Source: Areca catechu
Taxonomy: Eukaryota; Streptophyta; Magnoliopsida; Arecales; Arecaceae
Assembly (NCBI GenBank): GCA_021397845.1
Contig: CM038042.1
Location: 28,880,418 to 28,944,417, forward strand
Reading direction: 5' to 3'
DNA: 64,000 bases
The notes below the pieces were generated by a model. It had not been told where the DNA came from and searched no databases. It saw nothing but the letters and a program-made list of their open reading frames with translations. Every line of letters begins with the position of its first letter. Within the stretch, counting starts at the first letter, position 1. Position numbers and translations under genes: made by a program. Of this stretch, positions 43,117 to 54,042 are shown one piece after another.

Positions 43117-45125
43117 TATCAAGTGTAGGTTGTTGTGGTTCACATCGTTTAGTTATCCTCTTGACCAAAGGAGTGTGGTGACACTGATGTGATATGCAAG
43201 TGGGATACATGATATCTCATTGAACGTGACTCCGTGTAGCCCCTTTTTGCCAAAGGGATACTCATGATTGGATATGGGTATATGTGTCTCTCCGACTTGA
43301 GGTCATCATGGTAGCTTGCAAGCAACTCCCTGTGCTTTGGTGCCGGACTACCCGGATTTCTAATCAGGTAACGAAGGTTTTTGGGTACAAGCAAGTACTT
43401 GTGGAGTAGTGATGGACCAAGATGGAACTGACCTCCTATCCAAATTGTTTGGATTGAATGTCTCGCAGTATCTCAATTTAGCAAATCCTCGACCGGGATA
43501 GTCCTAGTGAGGAGTCACTGGACTTGCGAGGTTGAGATATATTGTGGATTGACTCAGCTAGGGTTGGCAGTCTAATCCTAGGTCATCCTGAGCATTGGAG
43601 GTCAAAGAAATATATGGTAACCGTATGCCAGAGGTTCAATTGATTGCTCTCGCATCTTTAACCTATCTGGATGCCAGGATCCATTGCTAGATGGTATCTT
43701 GTGCTGGTACTAGAATTGTTCCAGTGCTACCGCCTAGGATCGAACCTATGAGGTCACATGCCATAGAGGATTTCTCCTGATCCAGGTACTGATTTATGAT
43801 TAGGAATCATTTCGGTAACGGTTTCATTGAGCACACATTGGATTGACCCAATTTTAGGTCGATCAGAAATTGTTCGGGTCCACCAGGAATTGTTTCTGGG
43901 TAACCAAGACTTGACCAAGCCTTTTATAAATTAGATTTTGATCTAATTGTATTGTGAACCAGTTTAGAATCGGTTTGTGATGTTTGAACCAGTTGTGAAC
44001 CGGCTTTGAACCAATTCACACAGTAATAAATGGCTTGGGCGAACAGGGGATTTAAGAAGACTTTTTCTCTCCCATTTCCATTCATTTTGGCTGGAATTTA
44101 ATCACTATTTATTGGCTCTTCAATGCTAGGTTGAAAACAAATTCGATTCATTCTCAAACGTGCTGCCATCTCGTATTCCTAGCAAGTCTCCTCAACTCCC
44201 AAAATCAACGTTTTCATTATTCACGCTGAATATATTTTTCTGGCTGTGAAATGTTGTGTGAATTATTATTCTTCCTTTGAGAGCTTCCACCATCCTTTCC
44301 ACCAATGTTTTTTGGGCCTGGTTTTTTGTTGAGTGATTGGGAGAAGACCTCCTTGATTCCCTATTATTGTTAGTGCTCAATCGGTGGAAGAAAATCTATT
44401 TTGGAGAAAACAATCACAGAACAGAGTGTTCTATTTTTCTTCCTCCCCTCTCACTGTTTCAAGAGCTTTCCGGCGACTAGCATCGCGAGAGAAGCCGGAT
44501 CAGAGGAAGCCCAGGCGTGTCCCCCTCTACAGGGTGTTCTCTTGAGCACCTGTGAGCTGCATCAACCTCCATTGTTGCTGCTTTTGTTTCCCCTGTTTTT
44601 GGTTGCAGATTTACTGTTCTGAAATTCCTGGGTGAAGAGGACTACAATGTTGTTGGTAGAACGATCCATTAGCTCTCCTTTGAAGCTAAATCTATCAAGA
44701 AGTTGGCTTGCTGTTGTTGCAGGAAGAGAGACCAAAGCATTGCCCATTTGTGGTTTGGGTTTGCTGCTCTTGAAGAAGAGGCAAAGAACTTTCCAAATGG
44801 TTGCTGGAAGAAGAAGACTGGAATAAGGTTATTCCAGATATTCCAGCTATTCCAGTAGTTTTCCCTGCTTTATTCCAAGCAGGAATAAGATAAAATTTCT
44901 GTTTTTATTTCTCATGCATGTCTAGATCTAGGTTTATTAAATTGTTTATAAATATTACATGCCTATTTCATGCCTTCCTTTGCCTATGCATGCATCTTGA
45001 AAATGTTAGATCTTGTGCTGAGTAGGTTTTTTTCGATGTTATTTTAAAATTATTTTAAAATGCAAACCTGCTCCTTGCACTGTTTCATGCTTAGTGTAGG
45101 CACTCGCAACCCTGTTTTGCTTTCA
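43117..45125 (+). repeat. 3' part of the copia-2 LTR, fused to RNase H
   Basis: From AAGTGTAGGTTGTTG onward it matches the reverse complement of E1 and E2, including the GGTGACACTGATGTGATATGC and ACCTATGAGGTCACATGCC blocks, and it ends CTGTTTTGCTTTCA at 45125. The first part of the LTR and the end of RNase H are missing. TATCAAGT (43117-43124) is common to both sides of the join. Confidence 0.85.
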
Positions 45126-45850
45126 GAATCATCATTTGATGCCCAAAATAATTTTAAGAGTTTGAGGAGTCTAATCCCAGTCCTATACTAATTCAACACC
45201 AAGCTCTATTTAAATGACCTCAGGGCTTAAGAAGAGACCATCCTGGAGGGAGGGTATATAGGGTAAAGGGCTTAGTTTTGGATGACAGGTTGGTCTCTAA
45301 GAGTGAGATTTCTTAGAGGAGAGTTCTACCCATATACTATCTTCAAGCCTATTCCATTTCCAAGATTAAGATCCAAAGAAGAAGAAGAAGAGGAAACCTA
45401 GTTCGCTCCACGAAGTATGATAGAAGAAGGTGAAGTGACATAAACCAACTTTTTGACAAGGATACATCAATCAACCTCGATACTTTGTTATTGCATTTTA
45501 TAAATTAATTATTATTTTTAATTTCTTGTAATTAGATTTTAATTAATGCAAATTTATTTTTATATAATTTAAATTTTTGTTATTCATTTTTATTGCAATT
45601 GATACTAAGATTTGATTAGCAAATCGAATATACAAAGTTTTAATTTTTTTTACACTTTTAATTTTAATTTTCCTGACTCCAAAATATTATTATTTTTTAT
45701 AAAAACTAAAGATTTTAAATTATCATAAGCATTGCTTTCTCTGTGGATTCAGCTTGACTCATTTTTTCTATGTATTTTTAATTTCATTTAAAAAATTAAT
45801 TAATTAAAATGATAGCCTATCTTAATGACAACATCACAAATCTATCAAGT
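45126..45850 (+). repeat. LTR (3' part) of old gypsy element F
   Basis: GGTATATAGGG near 45257 may be a TATA box. TTGCTTTCTCTGTGGATTC (45732-45750) matches the CTCTGTGGGATTCGA-type end common in Athila/Tat LTRs. An AT-rich stretch surrounds it. The exact start is unclear, possibly TGATGCCC at 45138. Confidence 0.5.
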
Positions 45851-45870
45851 TTTTGGCCAGAGAAGGCATG
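45851..45870 (+). promoter_or_regulatory. Decayed primer site of gypsy F
   Basis: TTTTGGCCAGAGAAGGCATG follows ATCAAG. It looks like an eroded form of the Asp-tRNA primer site TTTTGGCGCCGTTGCCGG. Weak match. Confidence 0.35.
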
Positions 45871-47194
45871 AACACTAATATTTTTGATCTCTTTGATTTC
45901 TTGTAAATTTAGTTTTTAATTTTTTTATTTTTCTTGTAGAAAAAAGAAGAAAAAAGAAGAGCAAGAAGTTCTACAAATTTGGTGAGATCAATCCTAACCC
46001 TACATCAATTTCTTTTTCTAGTTATTTTTAATCATTTTCTTCCTTTTCAAATTAACCAAAAAGTTTTCTTTTTTTTGTTTCTTTTGATTAGTCTCCTTTT
46101 TTAAAATCTACCTAAAAATTTCTTTTGATTATATTTATTTTCTTTTTTTATTTCTCTCTTTTAATTAATTTCCTCCTTTTCAAAATAATATAAAAAGAAA
46201 AAATGTATTTCTATTTGCTTTTAATTAGCTTCTATCTTTTCAAACTAAACTAAAAAGAAAAGAGTTTTTTTTTAAGTTTCTTCCTTTTCAAATTAACCTT
46301 AAAAAATACTTAACTTTTGATTTCTTGCTTTAATATTAGCTGCTTTATATTCCTAGTCTAATTTACTTTTATTTCTCCCATATCTAACTAACCAAATTTA
46401 AAACATACATTTTATTCTTTTTGCTTAAGTTAGCATAACATAGAAAGAAAACAAAAAACCGTATAAAACACTTAACTAAAATAGAGAAACTAATTAAAAC
46501 TTAAAAGATTATTACTTGTTTGGAATATCTCTCTTTTTTTTGCATACATATTTTTATAAAATAACCTAAGGGTAATAATCCATAAACAACATAAGGTGAA
46601 TATTTGATCACCCTTTCTTGGCCCACAAACTTTAACTACATCTTGCATTAATCTAAGCCTTTTAATTAAAATCAACTAGATGTCAGTCCCTAAGGAACTC
46701 GAGCTCAATAGGACAAGACACCCGAAAGAGTTAGATCAAGTCAGGATTAGCTGATTGACTAGTGTCTAGGAAAGGGGTTCGAGGATTATGTATCTTTGAA
46801 GAAAGGTAGTATTTAATCACTTCCATTGATTGACTTGGACAATTTAATTAGTGTCTAAGGAAAGCAATAGGGGATCCTCACGATCTTATCCTTACCTAGC
46901 CAATTGATTGGTTAGTTTTTGACTTGGAGGGCTCCAAGATGGTCTCGATAGCTACGAGCTATCTATATTTTGGATAACCCTAGGATAGAGAGTTCATGTT
47001 ATACTAACTTATTTATAAATAATATCAAATTTTAACTAATTCTTTTCTCTCTCTTAGCTTTAGGACTCTCATAGACCCTCATCTTTAGAACTCTTTCTAT
47101 CTTTTTTCCTTCTTCATCTCATAGCTCCTTTTAAAAAATAATAAATAAATATATAAATAAATAAGGATTGCTCTTATCTATCTTGATTGCATAT
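45871..47194 (+). other. Leader of gypsy F, AT-rich
   Basis: There is no coding sequence; long T- and A-rich runs occupy 45890-46500. The leader module lies at 46761-46912. The stretch ends at the element B insertion and presumably continues at 56716. Confidence 0.5.
46761..46912 (+). other. Leader module, gypsy F copy
   Basis: AGTGTCTAGGAAAGGGGTTC, then TGACTTGGACAATTTAATTA, then GTGTCTAAGGAAAGCAAT, then CTTACCTAGCCAATTGATT. Both half-units of the copia-1 and chromovirus modules are present in the same order. Confidence 0.75.
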
Positions 47195-47199
47195 TTAAT

Positions 47200-48497
47200 T
47201 GATGTGGCGGGATCGCTGACATGGGAGAGCTGACAGGCACCACGTCAAAGGAGGCCACCGCATCGGACGCCACGTCAATTCTCCTGTCCGGACTCCTCCA
47301 CCGAGCTGAGCTCCCTCGAGATAATGAGTCGAGCTCCATCCTCCGCCAGGTCGATCCCGTGAGCTCGGGACGCGTAGGCCGGAGCCGCACTCTGCCCTCC
47401 AGAGCGAGACCCTCGGAGATCGAGCCCTGTGGTTAGAGTCGAGCTCAGCCCTCCTCCGCCACGTGGAGCCTCTCTGAGGCCAAGCCCTCTGGACCAGGCC
47501 CGTACTCTGCCCTCCAGAGCGAGACCCTCGAAGATCGAGCCTTGTGGTCGGAGTCGAGCTCAGCCCTCCTCCGCCACGTGGAGCCTCTTCGAGGCTGAGC
47601 CCTCTGGACCGGCCCGCACTCTGCCCTCCTCCACCGAGGCGATCCCGCAAGCTAGGGGCGCCTAGGTCGGAGCGAGCCTTACCATTCCAGCTCAGCCCCA
47701 GCTTAGACGAGAGCACCGCCATCCCAGGACACCGGCGAGCCACCCGAGGACTACACTGGGATACCTGCCAGACCGTACTGACCACCTGCGACCGCCGGTT
47801 ATACCAAAAAGAGAAGAAATCCATTGATCGAGGCGCCACGCTCCTCACCAACCGACTGGACCACCCGAGAGAGGAAGTCAACCAGGAGATTTGAATCCCA
47901 GGGGTGGCAGCCCACCGATCCAGGTACTGCCTCGTTTCCTGGAATGAGGTGACTAAGGGGAATGTCAGAGCACATGACAGCTTCCCTTATCATGGATCGG
48001 GAAAGGCTCCTCGGGACATAACCGCATGTGCCTAATAGCCTGGTGGAGATCCTAAGACGAATGCCCAATGGTAACTTAATCTACAAAACTTGGAGGTAAC
48101 AATCATAATACAAGCAGGGCACAAGCCATACCATTGGAACATAGGTGCAAGCTCAACCAAAAAGAGCATGGCACCACCAGCATCCTCAAGCAAAGTCGGG
48201 TGAAGGGCCATGCAGAGACTCCCTCTAGCCAGGCCACTCTTCCCCCGGCACACTTGCATCCCACTCCCACATTAATCACTCCTCCTAGCGTGGAGTCCAT
48301 CAAGAGGGGCTCGACCAGGAGGATCTGCTCCCCTGGATTGTCACTGACTTGACTGTCAGAGTGCCCCCGTCGGAAATCCCGGCTCGGGTCACTAATCCCT
48401 GTTTTGCAGGTCCAGGACCAGAGGACCGTCAGGCAGCGAAGGAGGCATGCTCCGACGCCGACAGCAGCTACAGGCCACGGCGATCTTGGCGACAACA
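47200..48497 (+). repeat. 5' LTR of element B (1,298 bp)
   Basis: It starts TGATGTGGCGGGATCGC and ends GATCTTGGCGACAACA. An internal duplication around GAGACCCTCGGAGATCGAGCC (about 47406 and 47520) is also present in the 3' LTR. GC-rich. Confidence 0.93.
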
Positions 48498-48500
48498 GAT

Positions 48501-48511
48501 TGGCACGCCAG
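48501..48511 (+). promoter_or_regulatory. Primer binding site of element B
   Basis: TGGCACGCCAG lies three bases after the LTR, followed by a G-rich run, the same layout as in element A (TGGTGCACCAG, G-rich run). I cannot name the tRNA with confidence. Confidence 0.6.
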
Positions 48512-48633
48512 AAAGGGGGGCAGGGGACATTGTGGACAATCTTTGATCCAGGTCAAGCCCTCTATCTCTCTACAGATTGGCGCTCCACGGAAGGATGGTG
48601 ATGAAATGAGTGCGAGAGGCCTCCGCTAGCCAT

Positions 48634-50300
48634 GCAGGGGACTCCCCTTCCCAAGGAAACCCACACAATCTCGAGACGGGGCCATCCGCTCCAGTTCAAC
48701 CATCTCCGGCGGAGTCTCAGCTGGCCACACTCACCCAACAAATGCAGATCCTCACCACAGCAGTGCGCCAGCTTTAGTATCAACATCGGTCCCTAGCCAC
48801 CCACCGCAGCCAGGGACCCGGCGGCCCATGCCACAGCTCCCCGCGACAGCCTACGTTCCTTCCAAGGAAGGCCTTTGTAGCCGCGAGCCATCACCGACAA
48901 CCGGGGTAGTCATCAGACTCCGGCGAAAAGGCAACGAGCCAGGTCTGCAACAGGGAGAGCCGCTCACCAAACCTCGGGCGGGCGGTGCCCAGACCCCACC
49001 GAGATAGAAAGAGCAAGACCCCCCATCACGGAGACCATGCACCCATGTCACGTTCTCTGTCTCCCTCAGCGGAGGGGTCTACTGACGAAGCCATCAGGTG
49101 CACAGCAGAGAAGCACCTGGAGGAACATGAGAGCAAACTGGCAGAGTTCTCCCGCCGGTTTGCCGACATGCAGGGCATCGCTAGTGAGCCAGCGGGCTAT
49201 GACGCTCGTCCCCCATTCTTCCAAGAAATCCAAGCGGAGCCGATCCCGCATCGATTCTGAATGCCACAGGTGGATCCTTACGATGGGACCACCGACCTCC
49301 TATACCACCTGGAAAGCTACCGGACCCTCATGAGGGTCCAGGGGGCCACCGACACTCTTCTCTACATCGCCTTTCCTGCAACTCTCCGTAAAGCAGCCCG
49401 GGTGTGGTTCACCCATTTGGAGCCGGGGAGCATCAACTCTTTCGCCCAGTTAGGGCAGAAGTTCGAGGTCCACTTCAACGCCTGCAGGAAGTTGCCACGG
49501 GAGGCAGATAGCCTCTTCTTCATCCGGTAGCAAGACTGCGAGCTCCTGCGGGACTATATGGCCCGTTTCAAGGCTACCGTGTTAGAAATTTACAACCTTG
49601 ATAAGCCAGTTGCCATGTTGATGCTGAAGCGATGGCTCAGGACCTCCAGCCTGACCTACTCGCTGGACAAGAAGCCTCCCAAGACTTATTCCGAGCTCCT
49701 TCTTCGAGCCCAAAAGTATATCCATGCCGAGGAGGTGGACCGTACAAGGCGAGAGCTCGACAGGAAGCCACTAAAGAGGCCAACCCCCATCGAGATGCCC
49801 GGGACCCGAAAGCCAGAACCCCATGTCCCAAACTCCCGGAGGGGGCCGATATCGAAAGGCGCTCCGTTCCTGAGGAGAGTTACACCCCCCTCCTCGCCCC
49901 GAGGATGAAAATCCTTATGGAGATCGAAGGTGAGGACTACTTGAGACGCCCGCCTCCAATGAAGTCCTCCACTGGCCGTGATAGAGTGAAGTACTGTCGC
50001 TTTCACCGCGACCATGGCCATGATACCGAGGAATGCCACAACCTTAAGTAGGAAATTGAAGAACTCATCAAGAGGGGCTACCTTAAAAGGTTTGTGGGGA
50101 GCAAAACTCAGGTGGAATCCCAGGCGCTCATTACTCTCCCACCAGCTCCAGTCATCGATAACCGTCCCATCGAGAAGCCGGTGGGCATGATCTCCTGGGG
50201 AGCTGCGCACGTGCCCAAAAGGCCTAGGGGGCAGGGGATCCTGAGAATGTACTCCCTTTTACGAGGGAAGGGGGAGACGGGGGGAAAATGTAAATAATGA
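48634..50300 (+). pseudogene. Gag of element B (Tat lineage)
   Basis: The N-terminus has a coiled SQLATLTQQMQILTTAVRQL. The capsid part is VDPYDGTTDLLYHLESYRTLM, AFPATLRKAARVWFTHL, RWLRTSSLTYSLDKKPPKTY and LLLRAQKYIHAEE. The end, YCRFHRDHGHDTEECHNLK, EIEELIKRGYL, matches the gag of element A but keeps the first Cys. In-frame stops: TGA at 49258 (CGA likely), TAG at 49528 and TAG at 50049 (CAG likely), and two TAGs before 48910. One frameshift lies near 49870. The gag domain is otherwise complete, unlike pol. Confidence 0.9.
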
Positions 50301-50827
50301 TGCCGTGGTCGCCAAGAGGACGATCGTGAAGCATCCTATAAAATGCATCATGGTTGATAGTGGAAGCTCCATGGACGTGGTTTCTTATGATGCGTTCTTC
50401 AAGATGAACCTTTCTCCCGATCAACTCAAACCTGTGCATACCTCCCTTGCTGGCTTCACAGGCTCCTTTTCACCTACAACGTGATCTTGGGCCAGCCCGG
50501 GCTCAACTCGCTCGATGCCATTGTCTCCACCAGGAGACAACGAGGATCTGTATGGACTACACCGACCTCAATGAAGCTCACCGACAGTGAGCAGCCCGGT
50601 ACTGCAATCCCCAGGTCAGGCCAAAAGCCTTCAAACCCGAGGACTTGGTGCTGCACCGGGAAGAGGCATCTCAACCCCGAGAGTGCGGCAAGCTCTCATC
50701 AAACTGGGAAGGCTCCTATAAAGTGGCTGAAACCCCCTCACAAGGGGCCTATTTCCTCGAAGATCTCGACGGCATCAGGCTCCCTCGAACATGGAATGCC
50801 TACAATCTATGAAGATACCATCAATAA
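50301..50827 (+). pseudogene. Protease plus RT scrap fused to integrase tail (element B)
   Basis: The protease reads KCIMVDSGSSMDVVSYDAFFKM (50338-50403), with the D-S-G site intact, then YNVILGQPGLNSLDAIV in another frame. Next, RICMDYTDLNEA (50544-50579), the start of the RT palm, passes directly into ARYCNPQVRPKAFKPEDLV, GKLSSNWEGSYKV and LPRTWNAYNL, the C-terminal part of a Tat integrase, ending at TAA 50825. About 1,000 codons of RT, RNase H and integrase core are missing between 50580 and 50597. Confidence 0.85.
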
Positions 50828-50917
50828 TGTAAGGTTTCTCATCAATAATAATGATAATAACTCTTTCCTTGCATGGATATCTATCTGTCTTGCAGGGAAA
50901 CTTCATCAAACGTCTAC

Positions 50918-51935
50918 GAGCCCAGCTCCGAGATGCCAACCCAAGATCGGAGCTCAGATCTCCGGCCAAGAGATCTTCGAGCCAAGCTACTCTCAATCTC
51001 AACCATCTTCGAGCCCAGCTTCGAGACGCCGACCCAAGACTGGAGCTCAGATCTCTGGCCAAGGGATATTCAAGCCAAGCTGCTCTCAATCTCAACTGTC
51101 TTCGAGCCCAGCTCTAAGATGCCAACCCAAGACCAGAGCTCAGATCTCTGGCCAAGGGATCTTCGAGCCAAGCTGCTCTCAATCTCAACCGTCTTCGAGC
51201 CCAGCTCCGAGATGCCAACCCAAGACTAGAGATCAGATCTCCGGCCAAGGGATCTTCGAGACAAGCTACTCTTAATCTCAACTGTCTTCGAGCCCAGCTC
51301 CGAGCTGCCAACCCAAGACTGGAGCTCAGATCTCCAGCCAAGGGATCTTCGAGCCAAGCTGCTCTCAATCTCAACTATTTTCGAGCCCAGCTCCGAGATG
51401 CCAACCCAAGATCGGAGCTCAGATCTCCGGCCAAGGGATCTTTGAGCCAAGCTGTTCTTAATCTCAACCGTCTTCAAGCCCAGCTCCGAGATGCCAACCC
51501 AAGACCGGAGCTCAGATCTCTAGCCAAGGGATCTTCGATCCAAGCTGCTATCAATCTCAACCATCATTAAGCCCAGCTTTGAGATGCCAACCCAAGACCG
51601 GAGCTCAGATTCTGGCCAATGGATCTTCAGCCAAGCTACTCTCAATCTCGACCGTCTTCAAGCCCAACTTCGAGATGCCAACCCAAGATCGGAGCTCAGA
51701 TCTCCGGCCAAGGGACCTTTGAGCCATGCCGTGCAATCATCAACCATCTTTGAGCCCAGCTCCGAGATGCCAACCCAAGACCGGAGCTCAAATCTCTAGC
51801 CAAGGGACCTTCGAGCCATGCCGCTCTCAATCTTAACCGTCTCCGAGCCCAGCTCTGAGATGCCAACCTAAGACTGGAATCCAACTCTCCGACCAAAGGA
51901 TCTTCGAGCCAAGCAGCTCCTATCAATGCCTTGAG
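50918..51935. repeat. 93-bp tandem array, about 11 copies
   Basis: GAGCCCAGCT(C/T) starts at 50918, 51011, 51104, 51197, 51290, 51383, 51476, 51569, 51660, 51752, 51845 and, degenerate, 51933. Intervals are 93 bp in eight of the first nine steps. The unit contains GATGCCAACCCAAGA and GGAGCTCAGATCTC. As 93 is 31 codons, long open frames run through it on both strands, but the translation (MPTQDRSSDL...) is only the repeat read out. It lies after the pol tail and before the antisense gene. Confidence 0.95.
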
Positions 51936-52120
51936 CCTAGCTCCAAGGCGCAAAAGACCTGAGCCCAGCTCTCAAGCAATCCCTAGACCAGGGCCCAGTG
52001 CTCCAACCAGGAAGGCCTCAAGCCTAGCTCCAAGGCATCCAAGACCTGAGAACAGCCCTCAGGCACCTTGGATCGGGGCCCAGCTCTCTGGCCAAGGAAC
52101 CAACGAGCCTAGCTGCTCAT
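51933..52120. repeat. Degenerate 87-bp repeat following the 93-bp array
   Basis: Two copies of a GAGCCTAGCTCCAAGGC unit start at about 51933 and 52020, related to the 93-bp unit through the CCCAGCTCT and GGCCAAGG phrases. Confidence 0.65.
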
Positions 52121-52215
52121 AACTGCCAAAACCTTGCGCCCGATTTGCTGACACCAAAGCCTGGTAACTAAGCCCCAGGCAAGGTAAGACTCTCTTCTCT
52201 GATCTCCCCACTCAT

Positions 52216-52272
52216 TAAAAAAAAAAAAAAAGAGAGGGAGGGGAGGGAAAGAAAGAGAAAAAGAGGGAAGGA
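52216..52272 (+). promoter_or_regulatory. Internal purine tract of element B
   Basis: An unbroken run of A and G: first about 16 A, then GAGAGGGAGGGGAGGG and A/G-rich sequence. It could serve as a second, central polypurine tract or may only be the T-rich downstream region of the antisense gene. Confidence 0.4.
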
Positions 52273-53182
52273 TGGGTTGCAAGAAAGTTCAAATCTTATT
52301 GATCAAGAGCCAGTTACAAACATTTTATGGGCCCCCGACATGCCGGGTGACCCCGACCAAGAACAAAAAAAGACAAAGTATAAAATAAAAGAAAAAGGAC
52401 TACTCTGCACTGGCCGGCCCCCCTATTGAGCCTTGAGGCTGAGGGGCCCCACCTTCATGGACCTCCGGTTGATGGGCTCCGACCTCGGATGGAGCCTCGG
52501 CTGGCGTCGGAGGCTCGGGAGCCATGGCTTCCTCAATAACGACCTCCTCATCAGGTTTTGCATCCGAGGCTGAGGGGTACCTGAGGCAAGAACAGTCTTT
52601 ATCAGGAACAGATGCCTCGATCCGGTCGTGCAAGAACATGAAGCCTTTATAGAAGGAGTCCGACGCCGTTTGATGAATTTTAGCGATGAACTCCTCCGAG
52701 GCTTTGAATTTGGGAACGGCCTCCTCAGCATCTTTCCTGGCCTTGGCGGCCTCCTTCCTTGCCTCGGTGGCCTCCAATATGGCAGCCTCCACTGACTTGC
52801 CAGCCATCTCCGCCACCTTCTCGACCATGGCCAACCTCCCTTTCCCTACCGCCAGCTCTGCCTGGGCAGTCCAGGAGGCCTCCTTGTACCGATCAGCCTT
52901 GGCACTGTACCATTTCAGCTTCTTCTCGACGGTGGAGAGATCATCGGCAGCCTTCTTTGAGCGACTCCACACCAAGTCAAGGGCCTCCAGGAGTTTCCTC
53001 GCTTGCCCCTCAGCATCGACGAGCTGCTTCTCTAGGTCCCCGACCTTCTGCTCGAGCGCCCTGTTTGTCCCGGCCTTCTCCTTCAGATCGGTCTTCAGAG
53101 ACTCGATCTCGGCCATTTGTTGCCGCTCGATGCGCTCCCAATTCTGATAGCAGCCCCTAATGAAGAGGGCCTCGGCATTGAT

Positions 53183-53251
53183 CTACACCATGAAAAGAGG
53201 ATAGCTAAAAAAAAAGAAGAAGAGAAAAGAAAGAAAGAAGAGATAACTCAC
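53183..53251 (-). other. Predicted intron 2 of B antisense gene (69 bp, phase 0)
   Basis: Minus strand CTTG|GTGAGTTATC, a long TTCTTTCTTTC tract, then CATGGTGTAG|ATCAATGCC. Both flanking exons are at codon boundaries. It corresponds to the 67-bp intron of element A. Confidence 0.82.
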
Positions 53252-53954
53252 CAAGTAAAGCTGGGGAAGATGGCGCTGAGGACATCGCTTAGCCGCAATC
53301 CGGCCATCTCCTCCCGGTCGCATGTCTGGATTGAGAAATCTATCATGCGCTCGGCCAGCACAGGGCTCCGGAGGAACGAGCTCTCCGGCCCCATCTTGAA
53401 AGGGAGTTGATGTCACGCCTCCTCCCTCCTGCTCTCTCCTACAGTAGAAGGCCTTGCCCCAATAACTGCAGGGCCCCCGGGGGCAGGCTGAGGAGCTGGT
53501 ACCTGTGTAGGTGGCACCTCAGTCGCAACCTCAGTCTCGGCTCGAACCTCCTCATCCCTGATCTTGATCACAGATGGACTCGGAGGACTGGGAGACGTAG
53601 TGGCAGCAACTGCGGCCCTTGCCCGGGCTACTACCTCGGGCTCCGCGGTGGGGGCCGCACCCTAACGACCGAGCCGCTCCAGGAATTCTTGGGCCTCTCG
53701 TTGGACTAGCCCCGGTGCCATGGCTGCCACCCTCTCCATTGGTGTAGGAGCAGCTCGGGTCACCCCTGAACTCGGACCGACCGGTGCAGCAGAAGCGGTC
53801 TCGATCATCGACCGGCTCAGGTCAGCCACCGTGGCAGGAACGGCCACAGATGCGCTCTCGTCCTTAACTCGCCTCGATGGAGGCTCCTCGACCAGCCCGG
53901 GTGGTGGTCGCTTCCGGGTGATCGCTAGCAGGTCGCTCTCTGTGGAAATCATCC

Positions 53955-54042
53955 CTGCATGCAAGTCACACAATGGTCAGAGCCCGCAATAAGCAACGTA
54001 AGAAATGCAAGAAAGGAAAAGAAAAGTTCAGGTCGAACTCAC
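53955..54042 (-). other. Predicted intron 1 of B antisense gene (88 bp, phase 1)
   Basis: Minus strand GGTTGG|GTGAGTTCG to CTTGCATGCAG|GGATGA. The exon frames on either side match through a split Gly codon. It corresponds to the 79-bp intron of element A. Confidence 0.82.

Noticed and set aside
47195..47894. Long open frames in the B LTRs (for example 228 codons, minus)
   Set aside because: GC-rich LTR with an internal duplication; frames are not conserved between the two LTRs.
50481..51275. 264-codon open frame through the 93-bp array as a repeat protein
   Set aside because: The repeat is a multiple of three, so several frames stay open on both strands. The first part is frameshifted protease/RT/integrase sequence of element B.
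50918..51935. CRISPR-like array
   Set aside because: The units are contiguous 93-bp tandem repeats without unique spacers, in a plant retrotransposon.
53407..53709. Plus-strand open frames over exon 2 of the B antisense gene
   Set aside because: Shadow of the Ala/Pro-rich linker; the opposite frame has homology with element A and splices in frame.
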